Assembly (NCBI GenBank): GCA_020636435.1
Contig: JACJXX010000001.1
Coordinates: forward strand, 3,675,001-3,739,000
From: Lewinellaceae bacterium
GTDB lineage: Bacteria; Bacteroidota; Bacteroidia; Chitinophagales; Saprospiraceae
Direction: 5' to 3'
Length of the DNA stretch: 64,000 nt
Shown here piece after piece: positions 1 to 8,033 of the stretch. Numbering within the stretch: position 1 is the stretch's first letter; every line of letters starts with the position of its first letter. Both the position numbers and the translations under genes were made by a program. The notes under the pieces were generated by a model. The model searched no databases. It had not been told where the DNA came from and saw only the letters and a list, made by a program, of their open reading frames with translations.

Positions 1-147
1 ACAGGAGGCTGGATTGAAAGGCAGTTGGGCAAAATGGGGCGAAGAAAGTGGGGGGGGTGGGGCAATACAATAGGGCTTGTGCGCCTGCCTGCGGGGAGGG
101 TGTACGGGCCTGGCCATAGCAATAGGAAGTGTACGGTGTACGGGGCG

Positions 148-783
148 CTACAACATCAACACCCGCACCAGCAGAACCACCGCAAAGGCGATCAGCGCGC
201 CGCCCGAAATGCGGCGCAGCCACAGCAGATGGATCGGCTGCAAGACTCTCCGGATGCGCTTGGCCAGTATCACTTTGGAAAAATCTGTTATCACGATGGT
301 GGTGAAAATACTGCCGAAAAAGAGTATTGCCTCCCGGCTGTCGAGCCCTCCGTCGGTGACCGTGGTGGTAGTCACGCCGATCCAGAAGAAAAAAGTAAAA
401 GGGTTAACGGTATTGATGAGAAAGCCTTTCGTCCACAGCGAAAAATAGCTGGAAGAGCGGAAAGTCGTTTTCGCCCATTGAGGATTGGCGCCTACCTTTG
501 GAGCTGTAACCAGGGCGCCCAGCCCGAACGCGGTGAGGGTAACGCTGCCGACGATGCCGAGGTACAGCGCAAATTCCGGCCCTTCCACCAGGCGCGTGAT
601 GTAAGACACTCCGAAGTAAGCGCCCAGAATGAAGAGCAAGTCGCTGACCCAGATGCCCATCCCGACCATGGCGCCGGCCCGGATACCCTGCTCCACCCCG
701 GCTTGTATGAGGGCAAAGAAAATAGGGCCTATCAGAATGGCCAGGATCAAGCCGAGTTTAATGCCGTCAAAAATAAAATCCAT
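148..783 (-). CDS. LysE family amino-acid exporter
   Basis: This 211-residue protein is almost entirely hydrophobic, with about six predicted membrane segments and the LysE/RhtB-like start (residues 1-30, including GLILAILIGPIFFALIQAG). The family exports amino acids or related small molecules across the inner membrane, and the substrate cannot be told from sequence. A conserved-looking NPFTFFFWIG stretch lies near residue 125, where LysE proteins carry an N-P motif. The length is normal for the family. The gene is followed 37 bp upstream on the same strand by the GH3-like gene, so the two may be co-transcribed. The assignment is by overall pattern, not by a unique catalytic motif. Confidence 0.85.
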   Translation of the reverse strand: MDFIFDGIKLGLILAILIGPIFFALIQAGVEQGIRAGAMVGMGIWVSDLLFILGAYFGVSYITRLVEGPEFALYLGIVGSVTLTAFGLGALVTAPKVGANPQWAKTTFRSSSYFSLWTKGFLINTVNPFTFFFWIGVTTTTVTDGGLDSREAILFFGSIFTTIVITDFSKVILAKRIRRVLQPIHLLWLRRISGGALIAFAVVLLVRVLML

Positions 784-820
784 CCCTGTTTCGCATTGTT
801 CAGCCGCAAAATAACAGGAA

Positions 821-2383
821 TTAACGGCTATGGGAAATACTGGCCTTGCTTCCCCGGTTTTTCAGTTTCTGGCGGACGAAATTTTCCCATTCTGCAAATT
901 GGCTGCCTTTCATCACCCGGGGAAATTTATTCTGCCCGCCCATCTTGCCTTTCAATTCCTGCCACTGGTAAAATATTTCTGCCGGCAGGGTTTGTACCTG
1001 GATTTTGAGCAGAGAGCCGCGCTCGGTGCGGTAGTCGTCGTTCACTTCCATGAGCCGTTCATCCAGCAGCCTGGCTACCGGCGCGCTATCGGCCATGGGT
1101 TCGCAACCTATGTACCACTGGTGGGCGAACCGGCCTTCCTGCACCACCGGGCCGACGGTAAACTCCCGGATGTTGATGTCCAGTTTTTCTTCTGCGTACT
1201 GTATGCCCTGGTTCATATTGTCCACGGAGAGGTGCTCTCCGCAAATGCTGAGAAAATGTTTGGTGCGCCCGGTGATGATGATTTCCCAGCGTTCCTTGTT
1301 GGTGAAGCGCACCGTATCGCCGATGAGGTAGCGCCAGGCGCCGGAGCAGGTGCTGATGAGGAGCGCATAGTCGACGCCTTCCTGCACATCCTCGATCGTA
1401 CAGGCCTTTGGCTGCCCGGCCAGTTGCCCCTCTTCATCAAAATTTTCGGCATTGAAAGGAATAAACTCAAAGAATATGCCATTGCGCACCAGCAGGCGCA
1501 TTCCCCTGCTGCCCGGACGGTCCTGGTAGGAGATGAACCCTTCGGAAGCCAGGTAGGTGTCCATGTAAACCAGAGGCTGGGCCAAAAGCTTTTCGAACCC
1601 CTTCTTCAGGGGCTCGAAGGCGATCCCGCCGTGCACGCAGACCCGCAGGTTGGGCCATACCTGATGGATGTTGTCCAACTGGTGGTATTCAATAATGCGC
1701 TCAATCATGAGTTGCAGCCAGGAGGGGATGCCGACGATGAAGCCAATATCCCACTCCGGAGCAAGGCGGGCGATCTCGTTGATGCGCTCGTCCCAATCGC
1801 GAATGCGGGAAATTTCCGCTCCCGGCTTGTAATAAGGGCGCAGCCAGTACGGCGGCTGGCTGGCGTTGATGCCGCTGAGGTCTCCCATAAAGTAGCCGCC
1901 CTGGTCCTGCAGGTCGCTGCTGCCGCCCAGCATGAGCATGGGCTTGGTATACAGCTCGGGGTCGACGTCAAAATTGGTGAGGGCAAAGAACATTTTGAGG
2001 CCGGCGTGGCGCATGGCCCGCCGCATTTCGTCCGAAACCGGAATGTGCTTGCTGGGCGCACCGGAAGTGCCGGAGCTGAGGGCAAAATATTTGATCTTGC
2101 CCCGCCAGGAAACATTTTCCACGCCTTTGAGGGCCATGTGCCACCAGCGCTCGTACATGGTGTCGTAGTCGAAAATGGGAACCTTGTCCTGGAAGGCTGC
2201 GGCCAGGCCGTCTTCTTTCAGGATGTCTTTGAAGTCGTAGTATTGGCCGAAAGCCGTAAGCTGCGCCCGTTTGAGCAAGCGGCGCAGGGTGCGGAGTTGA
2301 AGCTGCATGGGGTCTACCTGGCGGCGTTCCAGCTTTTCTCCGATACGTAATCCTCTTTTCAACAGGTTCCCAAAAAACGGCAT
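821..2383 (-). CDS. GH3 auxin-responsive promoter family protein
   Basis: This 520-residue protein belongs to the GH3 family of the ANL (acyl/aryl-CoA synthetase) superfamily. Plant members adenylate a carboxylic acid and conjugate it to an amino acid. Bacterial members are common in Bacteroidota but their substrates are unknown. The ATP-binding loop SSGTSGAPSKHIPVSD is visible near residues 103-118, and the YLASEGF and YRIGDTVRF-like (YLIGDTVRFTNKERWE) segments follow in the expected order. The ATG at 2383 gives a full-length family member. Long ORFs on the opposite strand here are antisense shadows. The physiological reaction is not inferable. Confidence 0.88.
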   Translation of the reverse strand: MPFFGNLLKRGLRIGEKLERRQVDPMQLQLRTLRRLLKRAQLTAFGQYYDFKDILKEDGLAAAFQDKVPIFDYDTMYERWWHMALKGVENVSWRGKIKYFALSSGTSGAPSKHIPVSDEMRRAMRHAGLKMFFALTNFDVDPELYTKPMLMLGGSSDLQDQGGYFMGDLSGINASQPPYWLRPYYKPGAEISRIRDWDERINEIARLAPEWDIGFIVGIPSWLQLMIERIIEYHQLDNIHQVWPNLRVCVHGGIAFEPLKKGFEKLLAQPLVYMDTYLASEGFISYQDRPGSRGMRLLVRNGIFFEFIPFNAENFDEEGQLAGQPKACTIEDVQEGVDYALLISTCSGAWRYLIGDTVRFTNKERWEIIITGRTKHFLSICGEHLSVDNMNQGIQYAEEKLDINIREFTVGPVVQEGRFAHQWYIGCEPMADSAPVARLLDERLMEVNDDYRTERGSLLKIQVQTLPAEIFYQWQELKGKMGGQNKFPRVMKGSQFAEWENFVRQKLKNRGSKASISHSR

Positions 2384-2500
2384 AGCAGTAAGGTTTTCGA
2401 ATGATATGGCTCAATTTAAGAAAACCAGGCCACATTTGTAAATTGGGGAGGGGGAGAGTAGGGCTTATTGCCTGTTCTTCAACGGGAAAAGGGCTATTTG

Positions 2501-2694
2501 GGGTATCCGTCTAACGCTGGACAAAGAGGTGTACGATGTACGGGCTTGCCAGTGGCAAAGGCTTTGTACGGTGTATGGGCCCGACTCTGGACAGCCAATG
2601 GGGGCCTCGTACATCGTACACAGCCCTGACCACCGTTGGACCCGTACATCGTACACAACCCCGGCAATCTCTGTCCAACACTAGAATGGTAGCC
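2501..2694. repeat. 194 bp palindromic repeat H, copy 1
   Basis: This unit is almost identical to the one at 3196-3389: I count two mismatches, at the agccctgacc/tgccctggcc segment. Its ends form an imperfect inverted repeat (gggtatccgtctaacgctgg against the complement of ccaacactagaatggtagcc), and it contains several internal gtgtacgatgtacggg / cccgtacatcgtacac arms, so it can fold extensively. It fills most of the 334 bp gap between the GH3 and yjbQ genes. Confidence 0.9.
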
Positions 2695-2717
2695 GCTATT
2701 TGTGAACCATTGCTTAA

Positions 2718-3131
2718 TTAACCATAAACCGTGGCCACCAGTGTCCGGGCGCCTCCGTTATTCCGGAATTCGCACAGGTAAATTCCCTGCCAGGTGCCCA
2801 GGTTGAGCCTGCCCCGGGTGATGGGGATGCTGATGGAAGAGCCGATCATAGCGGCTTTGATGTGGGCGGGCATGTCGTCGGGCCCTTCTATGGTGTGCCG
2901 GAGGAAGGGCAGGTTTTCCGGAACGACGTGGTTGAAAATGCTCTCGAAGTCCGTCCGCACATCGGGATCGGCATTCTCGTTGATCGCCAGGGCGGCGGAG
3001 GTGTGTTTGATGAAGAGGTGCAGGATGCCCCGGCCTGGCAGGCCTTCCGGCAATTGCCGCAGGACTTCGCTGGTTATGATGTGATACCCCCGCGGATAAG
3101 GGGAGAGGCTGAATTCTTTCTGTAAGACCAT
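2718..3131 (-). CDS. YjbQ family protein (UPF0047)
   Basis: This 137-residue single-domain protein has the classical YjbQ order: FIKHTSAALAINENAD near residues 41-56, RTDFESIFNHVVPE, the DDMPAHIKAAMIGSS segment, and LGTWQGIYLCEFRN near the C-terminus. E. coli YjbQ shows secondary thiamine-phosphate synthase activity, but the real role of the family is unsettled. The HTSA histidine and the NE pair thought to form the active site are present. The gene is bracketed by two nearly identical 194 bp repeats (2501-2694 and 3196-3389) in the same orientation. A second, divergent YjbQ gene lies at 6672. Confidence 0.92.
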   Translation of the reverse strand: MVLQKEFSLSPYPRGYHIITSEVLRQLPEGLPGRGILHLFIKHTSAALAINENADPDVRTDFESIFNHVVPENLPFLRHTIEGPDDMPAHIKAAMIGSSISIPITRGRLNLGTWQGIYLCEFRNNGGARTLVATVYG

Positions 3132-3195
3132 ATCTTATGTGCTTGTAAAGCCGAAAGATACGCCCTCTGCATCAGTTTGCCTAACAATACAACCC

Positions 3196-3389
3196 GGGTA
3201 TCCGTCTAACGCTGGACAAAGAGGTGTACGATGTACGGGCTTGCCAGTGGCAAAGGCTTTGTACGGTGTATGGGCCCGACTCTGGACAGCCAATGGGGGC
3301 CTCGTACATCGTACACTGCCCTGGCCACCGTTGGACCCGTACATCGTACACAACCCCGGCAATCTCTGTCCAACACTAGAATGGTAGCC
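3196..3389. repeat. 194 bp palindromic repeat H, copy 2
   Basis: This is a direct copy of the unit at 2501-2694, collinear over 194 bp with two visible mismatches. It sits between yjbQ and the DUF6089-like gene. A shorter relative with matching ends lies at 45071-45195. Confidence 0.9.
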
Positions 3390-3408
3390 TAAAACCCTAT
3401 AACCACCC

Positions 3409-4239
3409 TCACTTCCTCCGCCCGTACTCCGGGCAGCGGATATCGCCGAAGTAGTACACCAGCCCGACGCCCAGTATCACAAAGCTATCGTTGTTGTTGC
3501 TGTTGCCGCGCTGGGTGCCTTTTCTTCCGATCTGGCTGTCTTCCACGCCGGGAAGGTCGACGGAGCGGTCGGAGAGGTCGACGGCCGTTTGGCTGCGCAG
3601 TTTGAGCAGGTCGCTTTTGTCGGGGTAAACGGTGCTGACGTCGTCCAGGTAGTCGGTGAAGAGGCTGCGGGCGCTCAATTCGAAGTTGAGGCTCAGCTCG
3701 TAGCTCAGGTCTACCTTGATGCCCAGGCCGTAGGCCAGGCCGCCGCTGACGCTGTAGTATTCCTCCCCTTTAAACTGGCCTTCCGTGCCGAGGGGGCGCA
3801 GTTCTACCATTTCGCCCTGGTAGGAAGCCTTGGGGTTGAAATGAAAAACGCTGAAGCCCGCAAACACATAAGGGGTGAAGAACTCGTCCTTACTGCCGTG
3901 GGTATAGGGGAGAAAGTTGAACTCCAGTTGGGCCAGGCCTTCGATCAGGGAGGATTCGAAACTCAGGTTCCTGGCCTTTTCAAAAGGGTTGCTGGAATTG
4001 GCGTCATCGGCCATCACCCTGGCGTAGTTGGCCGACATTTTCAGGCACAGCCGGTTGTTGAAATTGTAGCGGGCAATGATGCCTCCCGCCGGCCCAGGCA
4101 TGCTGAGGTCGTAGTTGGTGTTCAGGTCGCCGAAGTAATAGGAGGCTCCGAGCCAGCCGCCGGCTTCCCAGCCCTTTTGGCCTTGTGCGATGGATAGTGC
4201 TCCCAGGATTATAGTTGCAAAAAGTACTGCTTTTTTCAC
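3409..4239 (-). CDS. Outer-membrane beta-barrel protein, DUF6089-like
   Basis: The product of about 276 residues begins with a signal peptide (KKAVLFATIILGALSIAQGQ), followed by alternating amphipathic strands typical of small Bacteroidota outer-membrane barrels (GAWLGASYYFGDLN-like start, an FTPYVFAGFSVF segment, and ILGVGLVYYFGDIRCPEYGRRK at the C-terminus). This pattern is that of DUF6089 proteins, whose function is unknown. I place the start at a GTG (4237-4239), just before the two lysines of the signal peptide. An in-frame ATG ten codons upstream would put charged residues ahead of a normal signal peptide. Annotation as a porin would go beyond the evidence. Confidence 0.8.
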   Translation of the reverse strand: MKKAVLFATIILGALSIAQGQKGWEAGGWLGASYYFGDLNTNYDLSMPGPAGGIIARYNFNNRLCLKMSANYARVMADDANSSNPFEKARNLSFESSLIEGLAQLEFNFLPYTHGSKDEFFTPYVFAGFSVFHFNPKASYQGEMVELRPLGTEGQFKGEEYYSVSGGLAYGLGIKVDLSYELSLNFELSARSLFTDYLDDVSTVYPDKSDLLKLRSQTAVDLSDRSVDLPGVEDSQIGRKGTQRGNSNNNDSFVILGVGLVYYFGDIRCPEYGRRK

Positions 4240-4382
4240 GTCTCTTCCGTTTTGAAAATCGAGCTGCAAAGGTAGTTTTTAAATTCGGAAATAGAACGGA
4301 AAAAGCTGGCGCTGTGGTATATGTGCCAGATTATTAAGGTTTGCCAGCAATTCCCGGTTTGGAGAAATGATGCCTCAAAATC

Positions 4383-4456
4383 TGCCACTAAAGCACAAAA
4401 ACACCAAATCCGCACTAAATTTTTGCGGGATTTTGTGGTTTGGTGTTTTCGTGGCA
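4383..4456. repeat. Palindromic repeat (tgccac...gtggca)
   Basis: The arms tgccactaaagcacaaaaac and the complementary tttggtgttttcgtggca enclose a short AT-rich loop. Repeats of this look (cactaaaacaccaaa) are familiar from intergenic regions of Bacteroidota. The repeat lies in the 375 bp gap between the barrel protein gene and the NPP phosphodiesterase. The rest of the gap shows only a short tandem (ccttaaaat twice) just before the NPP start. Confidence 0.75.
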
Positions 4457-4614
4457 ATCCAAAGCGGGAATTGCTGAAGGTTCGCCGTTCGCAAGTTGCA
4501 TCTGAAAACCGGGCGTCAGGATTCGAAAATCGGCTACTGATAAACAAAAAACAAAACATCCTTAAAATCCTTAAAATCCTGCCTAACTTTGGCCCAACCA
4601 ACCAGATTTTTCGA

Positions 4615-5856
4615 ATGAAACGCTACCTCTTTCTGTTCCTTCTATCTCTGTTTTGCCAGGCTGCCGGGGCGCAAACCAACCGCCCGGAGCACTACGCCCG
4701 CCCCTACGTCATCCTCATCTCCTGCGATGGCCTTCGGTACGATTATGTAGAGCGGTTTCGCCCGCCCCACCTCCTGCGGTTTATCGAAGAAGGCGCGCAA
4801 GCCGCTTCCATGATCTCCAGCTATCCGGCCAAGACCTTTCCCAACCACTATACCATTGCCACCGGCCTGTATCCGGAAAACCACGGCCTGGTCGACAATA
4901 CCTTTTACGATCCGGAGCGGGGAGAATTGTACAGGACCAGCAATCGGGAAGCCGTGGAAGACGGTACCTGGTATAAGGGTACGCCCCTGTGGGTCAATGC
5001 CGAACAAAACGGCATGGTGGCCGCCAGCTATTTCTTTGTGGGTTCCGAGGCAGACATACAAGGGGTGCGGCCGTCTCATTACTTCAATTATGAGGGGTCC
5101 ACCCCAAATGAAGTGCGCATTCAACAGGCCCTCGACTGGCTGGCCCTGCCGGAAGCCCGGCGGCCTCACCTGATCACCTTGTACTTTTCCGATATGGACG
5201 ACGCCGGCCACCGCTATGGCCCCAGCGATGACGAACACATCGGCGCGGCCCTGTTAGAATTAGATAAAGCGCTCGGCCTGCTTTTTGAAGGCATAAAAGC
5301 CACCGGCCTGCCCGTCAATACCATCATCGTCTCCGATCACGGCATGATCGATGTGACGCCGGACAAGCTGATTAACATCGACCCCCTGGAGCAGGAGGGG
5401 CAGTACCGCATCGCCAACAACGGCGCGCTGGCCCACGTTTACCTGGAAAAGGGGGCCAGCCACCAAGCCGCTTATCAATTCCTGAAGTCAAAAGAAGATC
5501 GCTTCCGGGTGTATGCGATCGAGGATTTTCCGTTTTACCGCTCTTGTCAGAAGAACCCCAGGCTGGGCGACTTTATCGTGCTGCCCGGTTACGGTTACTA
5601 CCTCAGCGACAGCCGCCGCATCGCCCAGGTGCGGCAGGGCAACTTTACGCAGGGAGGAGAGCATGGCTTCAACCCGGAGTTTCCGGAAATGCACGCTGTC
5701 TTTTACGCCAATGGGCCCGCCATCAGGAAGGGGATGAAAATCCCTTCTTTCCGCAATATACACGTCTATCCGATGGTGTGCCGGATATTGGGGTTGCCCA
5801 TTCCGGAGGGGATCGATGGGAGGGTGGAGGTGTTGGAGGGCATTCTCGCGAAGTAA
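4615..5856 (+). CDS. Ectonucleotide pyrophosphatase/phosphodiesterase (NPP) family
   Basis: This 413-residue exported enzyme is of the alkaline-phosphatase superfamily. The start at 4615 gives a clean signal peptide (MKRYLFLFLLSLFCQAAGAQ); the open frame extends further upstream but without a plausible leader. Metal and catalytic motifs are in NPP order: ILISCDGLRYDY (first metal aspartate), SYPAKTFPNHYTIATGLYPE (threonine nucleophile after the lysine), YFSDMDDAGHRYGP, VSDHGM and GEHGFNPEF (final histidine). NPP enzymes hydrolyse phosphodiester or pyrophosphate bonds of nucleotides or lipids in the periplasm or at the surface. The exact substrate is unknown. The small membrane protein gene follows 68 bp downstream. 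Confidence 0.92.
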   Translation: MKRYLFLFLLSLFCQAAGAQTNRPEHYARPYVILISCDGLRYDYVERFRPPHLLRFIEEGAQAASMISSYPAKTFPNHYTIATGLYPENHGLVDNTFYDPERGELYRTSNREAVEDGTWYKGTPLWVNAEQNGMVAASYFFVGSEADIQGVRPSHYFNYEGSTPNEVRIQQALDWLALPEARRPHLITLYFSDMDDAGHRYGPSDDEHIGAALLELDKALGLLFEGIKATGLPVNTIIVSDHGMIDVTPDKLINIDPLEQEGQYRIANNGALAHVYLEKGASHQAAYQFLKSKEDRFRVYAIEDFPFYRSCQKNPRLGDFIVLPGYGYYLSDSRRIAQVRQGNFTQGGEHGFNPEFPEMHAVFYANGPAIRKGMKIPSFRNIHVYPMVCRILGLPIPEGIDGRVEVLEGILAK

Positions 5857-5924
5857 GCTGCGGTGACAATTATCATTTCTTTTTTCCCTGTCAACTCCTA
5901 CTTTTTGGGAAAAACCAAGCCGCT

Positions 5925-6203
5925 ATGTCCGACAAGACCCTGAACGAATTCCACCGCGACCTGAGTTGGTCAACCCGAATATACACTTTGCTCACCATTG
6001 CAATCGCTATCGGGGCGTTTCTTTTCGACGCCTGGAACACCAATTGGGCCATGACTATGGTGGCGGGTTTGGCAGTTGTGCTATTTGTGGAAAGCTTCGC
6101 ATTTTATTTCCAGCGGCATCCCCGGGCGTGGCGGCTGGTGCGGTGGGGGATGTTGTTGTTGCTGTTGCTGTTGTTGCTCACTGGATTTTTGCTCTCCTTA
6201 TGA
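5925..6203 (+). CDS. Small membrane protein of unknown function
   Basis: The 92-residue product starts MSDKTLNEFHRD and has three hydrophobic segments (about residues 19-33, 37-55 and 73-92), the last a leucine run. No known domain is recognised. I chose the ATG at 5925 because the longer frame reads back through the end of the NPP gene. A start here leaves a compact polytopic protein with a polar N-terminus. The gene sits between NPP and a GNAT gene on the same strand, 46 bp before the latter. Confidence 0.7.
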   Translation: MSDKTLNEFHRDLSWSTRIYTLLTIAIAIGAFLFDAWNTNWAMTMVAGLAVVLFVESFAFYFQRHPRAWRLVRWGMLLLLLLLLLTGFLLSL

Positions 6204-6249
6204 GAAATTTGCAAAAAAACGCTAGTTTGCGCCAGCAAACCTCACTTCA

Positions 6250-6558
6250 ATGAAAATCGACCTCACCGGTGTTGACGTCGTCAACAACACTGCCAGGAAA
6301 CGCTTTGAGCTCAATGTAGACGGCAAAACCGCCGTCACTGAATACATGACGCCCGGCGACAAGATCATCTTCACTCATACCGAAGTGCCCATAGGCCTCG
6401 AAGGCAACGGCATAGCCAGCCTGCTGGCCAAAGCGGCGCTGGAGTGGGCTAAAGAGCAAAACTTAAAAGTAATGCCGCTCTGCCCTTACGTGGCGGGTTA
6501 CATCAAGCGGCATCCGGAGTGGAAAGCATTCTTGCTGGAGGGGTTCAGGGTTGATTAA
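6250..6558 (+). CDS. Small GNAT acetyltransferase (YjdJ-like)
   Basis: The 102-residue protein matches the short GNAT subfamily related to YjdJ: a beta-rich N-half (TARKRFELNVDGKTAVTEY), the GLEGNGIASLLAKAALEWAKE stretch around residues 53-74 corresponding to the acetyl-CoA loop, and the characteristic LCPYVAGYIKRHPEWK tail. The substrate is unknown. The stop codon TAA at 6556-6558 lies exactly at the junction with a short terminal-inverted-repeat element. If that element is removed, this stop is followed immediately by the ATG at 6642 of the next frame, suggesting the two genes were once directly coupled. Confidence 0.88.
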   Translation: MKIDLTGVDVVNNTARKRFELNVDGKTAVTEYMTPGDKIIFTHTEVPIGLEGNGIASLLAKAALEWAKEQNLKVMPLCPYVAGYIKRHPEWKAFLLEGFRVD

Positions 6559-6639
6559 GGCACGACGAAAGAATAAACTGTCCATTCTGGCTTGTACTTT
6601 TTGCGCCATAATTGAACACTTTATTCTTTCCTCGTGCCT
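6558..6639. mobile_element. Family A element, internally deleted copy (82 bp)
   Basis: Terminal inverted repeats (aggcacgacgaaagaataaa and the complement of tttattctttcctcgtgcct) enclose only about 40 bp. It is the reverse-orientation relative of the 161 bp copies at 32386 and 57666 with most of the core missing. Both sides carry TA (6556-6557 and 6639-6640), as in the other TA-flanked copies. It encodes nothing and looks like a non-autonomous miniature element. Confidence 0.82.
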
Positions 6640-6671
6640 AAATGATTGCCATTGAACCGGAAACCAATACC

Positions 6672-7094
6672 ATGCAAATCTTCACTCACACCATCGAATT
6701 TTCTACGAAGGGCTATACCGACATCATCGACCTCACGTCCCGCATCCGGCAGGCCCTGGCCGAAACCGGCCTGCAGGAAGGGCAGGTTACTGTCTTTGCC
6801 ATCGGGTCTACCACTGGTGTTTCCACCGTAGAATACGAACCTGGCCTGGTTGGCCATGACATCGAGAACATGCTGGAGCAGATCGCCCCATACGGAAAGA
6901 ACTACGAACACAACAAGACCTGGGGCGATGACAATGGCGCCGCCCACCTTCGGTCTACCCTGGTAGGCACGTCTTACGCTGTGCCCTTCACCGACGGCCA
7001 ACTCCTGCTGGGCACCTGGCAGCAGGTCATCTTCATCGACTTTGACACACGCCCCCGGCAGAGGAGGGTGGTGTTGCAGTTTCTGGGGGCGTAG
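6672..7094 (+). CDS. YjbQ family protein, divergent subfamily
   Basis: This 140-residue YjbQ-like protein starts MQIFTHTIEFSTKGYTDI. It differs from the paralogue at 2718: the usual HTSA is replaced by GSTTGVSTVEYEPG, and a longer loop (YGKNYEHNKTWGDDNGAAHLRS) precedes the conserved LLLGTWQQVIFIDFD C-terminal segment. This resembles the subfamily common in archaea and some bacteria. I use the ATG at 6672 because the family domain begins there. An in-frame ATG at 6642 would add ten residues and may be the older start, as it abuts the GNAT stop codon once the intervening element is removed. The biochemical role is uncertain. Confidence 0.85.
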   Translation: MQIFTHTIEFSTKGYTDIIDLTSRIRQALAETGLQEGQVTVFAIGSTTGVSTVEYEPGLVGHDIENMLEQIAPYGKNYEHNKTWGDDNGAAHLRSTLVGTSYAVPFTDGQLLLGTWQQVIFIDFDTRPRQRRVVLQFLGA

Positions 7095-7280
7095 GTTGAT
7101 TGGCAGCCGGCTCCGATGAGTGCTGCGATAGGCTTCTCCACGGGCAATTATCCCTATAAATCGAATTAATTCTGCCGGTCCTTCGCTCTTTTTTGATTTT
7201 TGTGCTGCTTTTTCATGTAGGAGGCACCCCATTTATTAAAGAAATAGCGTACTATTGCAGTTAAACCATTTCATCTACCC

Positions 7281-8024
7281 ATGAGCAGCATACGCGTGTT
7301 TCGGGACGCTCTTCCCGCTATAGATGTACCCCAGATGGCCGAAGTGGACCGCCTCATGATCGAAGAGTACCACATCAGCCTTCTTCAGATGATGGAGAAC
7401 GCCGGGCGCTGCCTGGCCGTTCTCGCCCGCGACCGGTTCCTGGAGGGCAACCCTTCCGGCAAGCGAATGATGATACTTGCCGGCAGCGGCGGCAACGGGG
7501 GCGGCGCGCTGGTCTGCGCCCGCCGGTTGCACGGCTGGGGAGCGGAGGTAGAAGTTTATACCTCTACTCCCCGCGAACAAATGAAACCCGCTTCCGTCCA
7601 TCAGCTGGACATTCTTGAACGCATGGGCATCTCGGTGAGAAGCGGCGCCGAACTGGGCGCCACGCGCGGTTTTGACCTGATTATCGATGGGCTCATTGGG
7701 TATAACCTGACCGGAGATCCGCAGGGTTTGTCCAAAAGCATGATCGAATGGGCCAACAAATCACCTATCCCTACGCTTTCTCTGGATACGCCTTCCGGCC
7801 TGGACCTCACTTCGGGCAAAATACACAACCCGTCTATCAAGGCGCGGGCAACGCTCACCCTTGCCCTGCCTAAAAAGGGGCTCTACGCCGAAGATGTGCT
7901 TCATTTGCGCGGCGAGCTTTACCTCGGAGATATTGGCGTGCCTCCCGCTTTATATGAAGAGCCCAGCCTGGAAATGAAAACCGGCCCTATCTTTTGCGAA
8001 TCGGATGTCCTGAGGCTTGAATAA
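7281..8024 (+). CDS. nnrE: NAD(P)H-hydrate epimerase
   Basis: This 247-residue protein is a stand-alone YjeF N-terminal (epimerase) domain. It interconverts the R and S forms of damaged NAD(P)H hydrate so that a separate dehydratase can repair them. Diagnostic segments are MAEVDRLMIEEY near residue 19, the nucleotide-binding loop ILAGSGGNGGGALVCARRL near residues 62-80, LIIDGLIGYNLTGDP, and LDTPSGLDLTSG near residue 172. The fused ADP/ATP-dependent dehydratase domain found in many bacteria is absent, so the partner must be elsewhere in the genome. The gene converges on the M16 peptidase, with 9 bp between stops. Confidence 0.9.
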   Translation: MSSIRVFRDALPAIDVPQMAEVDRLMIEEYHISLLQMMENAGRCLAVLARDRFLEGNPSGKRMMILAGSGGNGGGALVCARRLHGWGAEVEVYTSTPREQMKPASVHQLDILERMGISVRSGAELGATRGFDLIIDGLIGYNLTGDPQGLSKSMIEWANKSPIPTLSLDTPSGLDLTSGKIHNPSIKARATLTLALPKKGLYAEDVLHLRGELYLGDIGVPPALYEEPSLEMKTGPIFCESDVLRLE

Positions 8025-8033
8025 CAGGAAGCA

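Noticed and set aside
60..165. gtgtacggtgtacgggg sequence as another copy of repeat H
   Set aside because: Only a short stretch resembles the repeat and no matching ends are visible.
25..1008. 327-codon plus-strand frame at the left end
   Set aside because: It runs antisense to the LysE gene and the end of GH3 and has no domain-like sequence.
830..2350. 506-codon plus-strand open frame opposite the GH3 gene
   Set aside because: It is antisense to a well-supported enzyme, has no recognisable motif and is an expected by-product of GC-rich codon usage.
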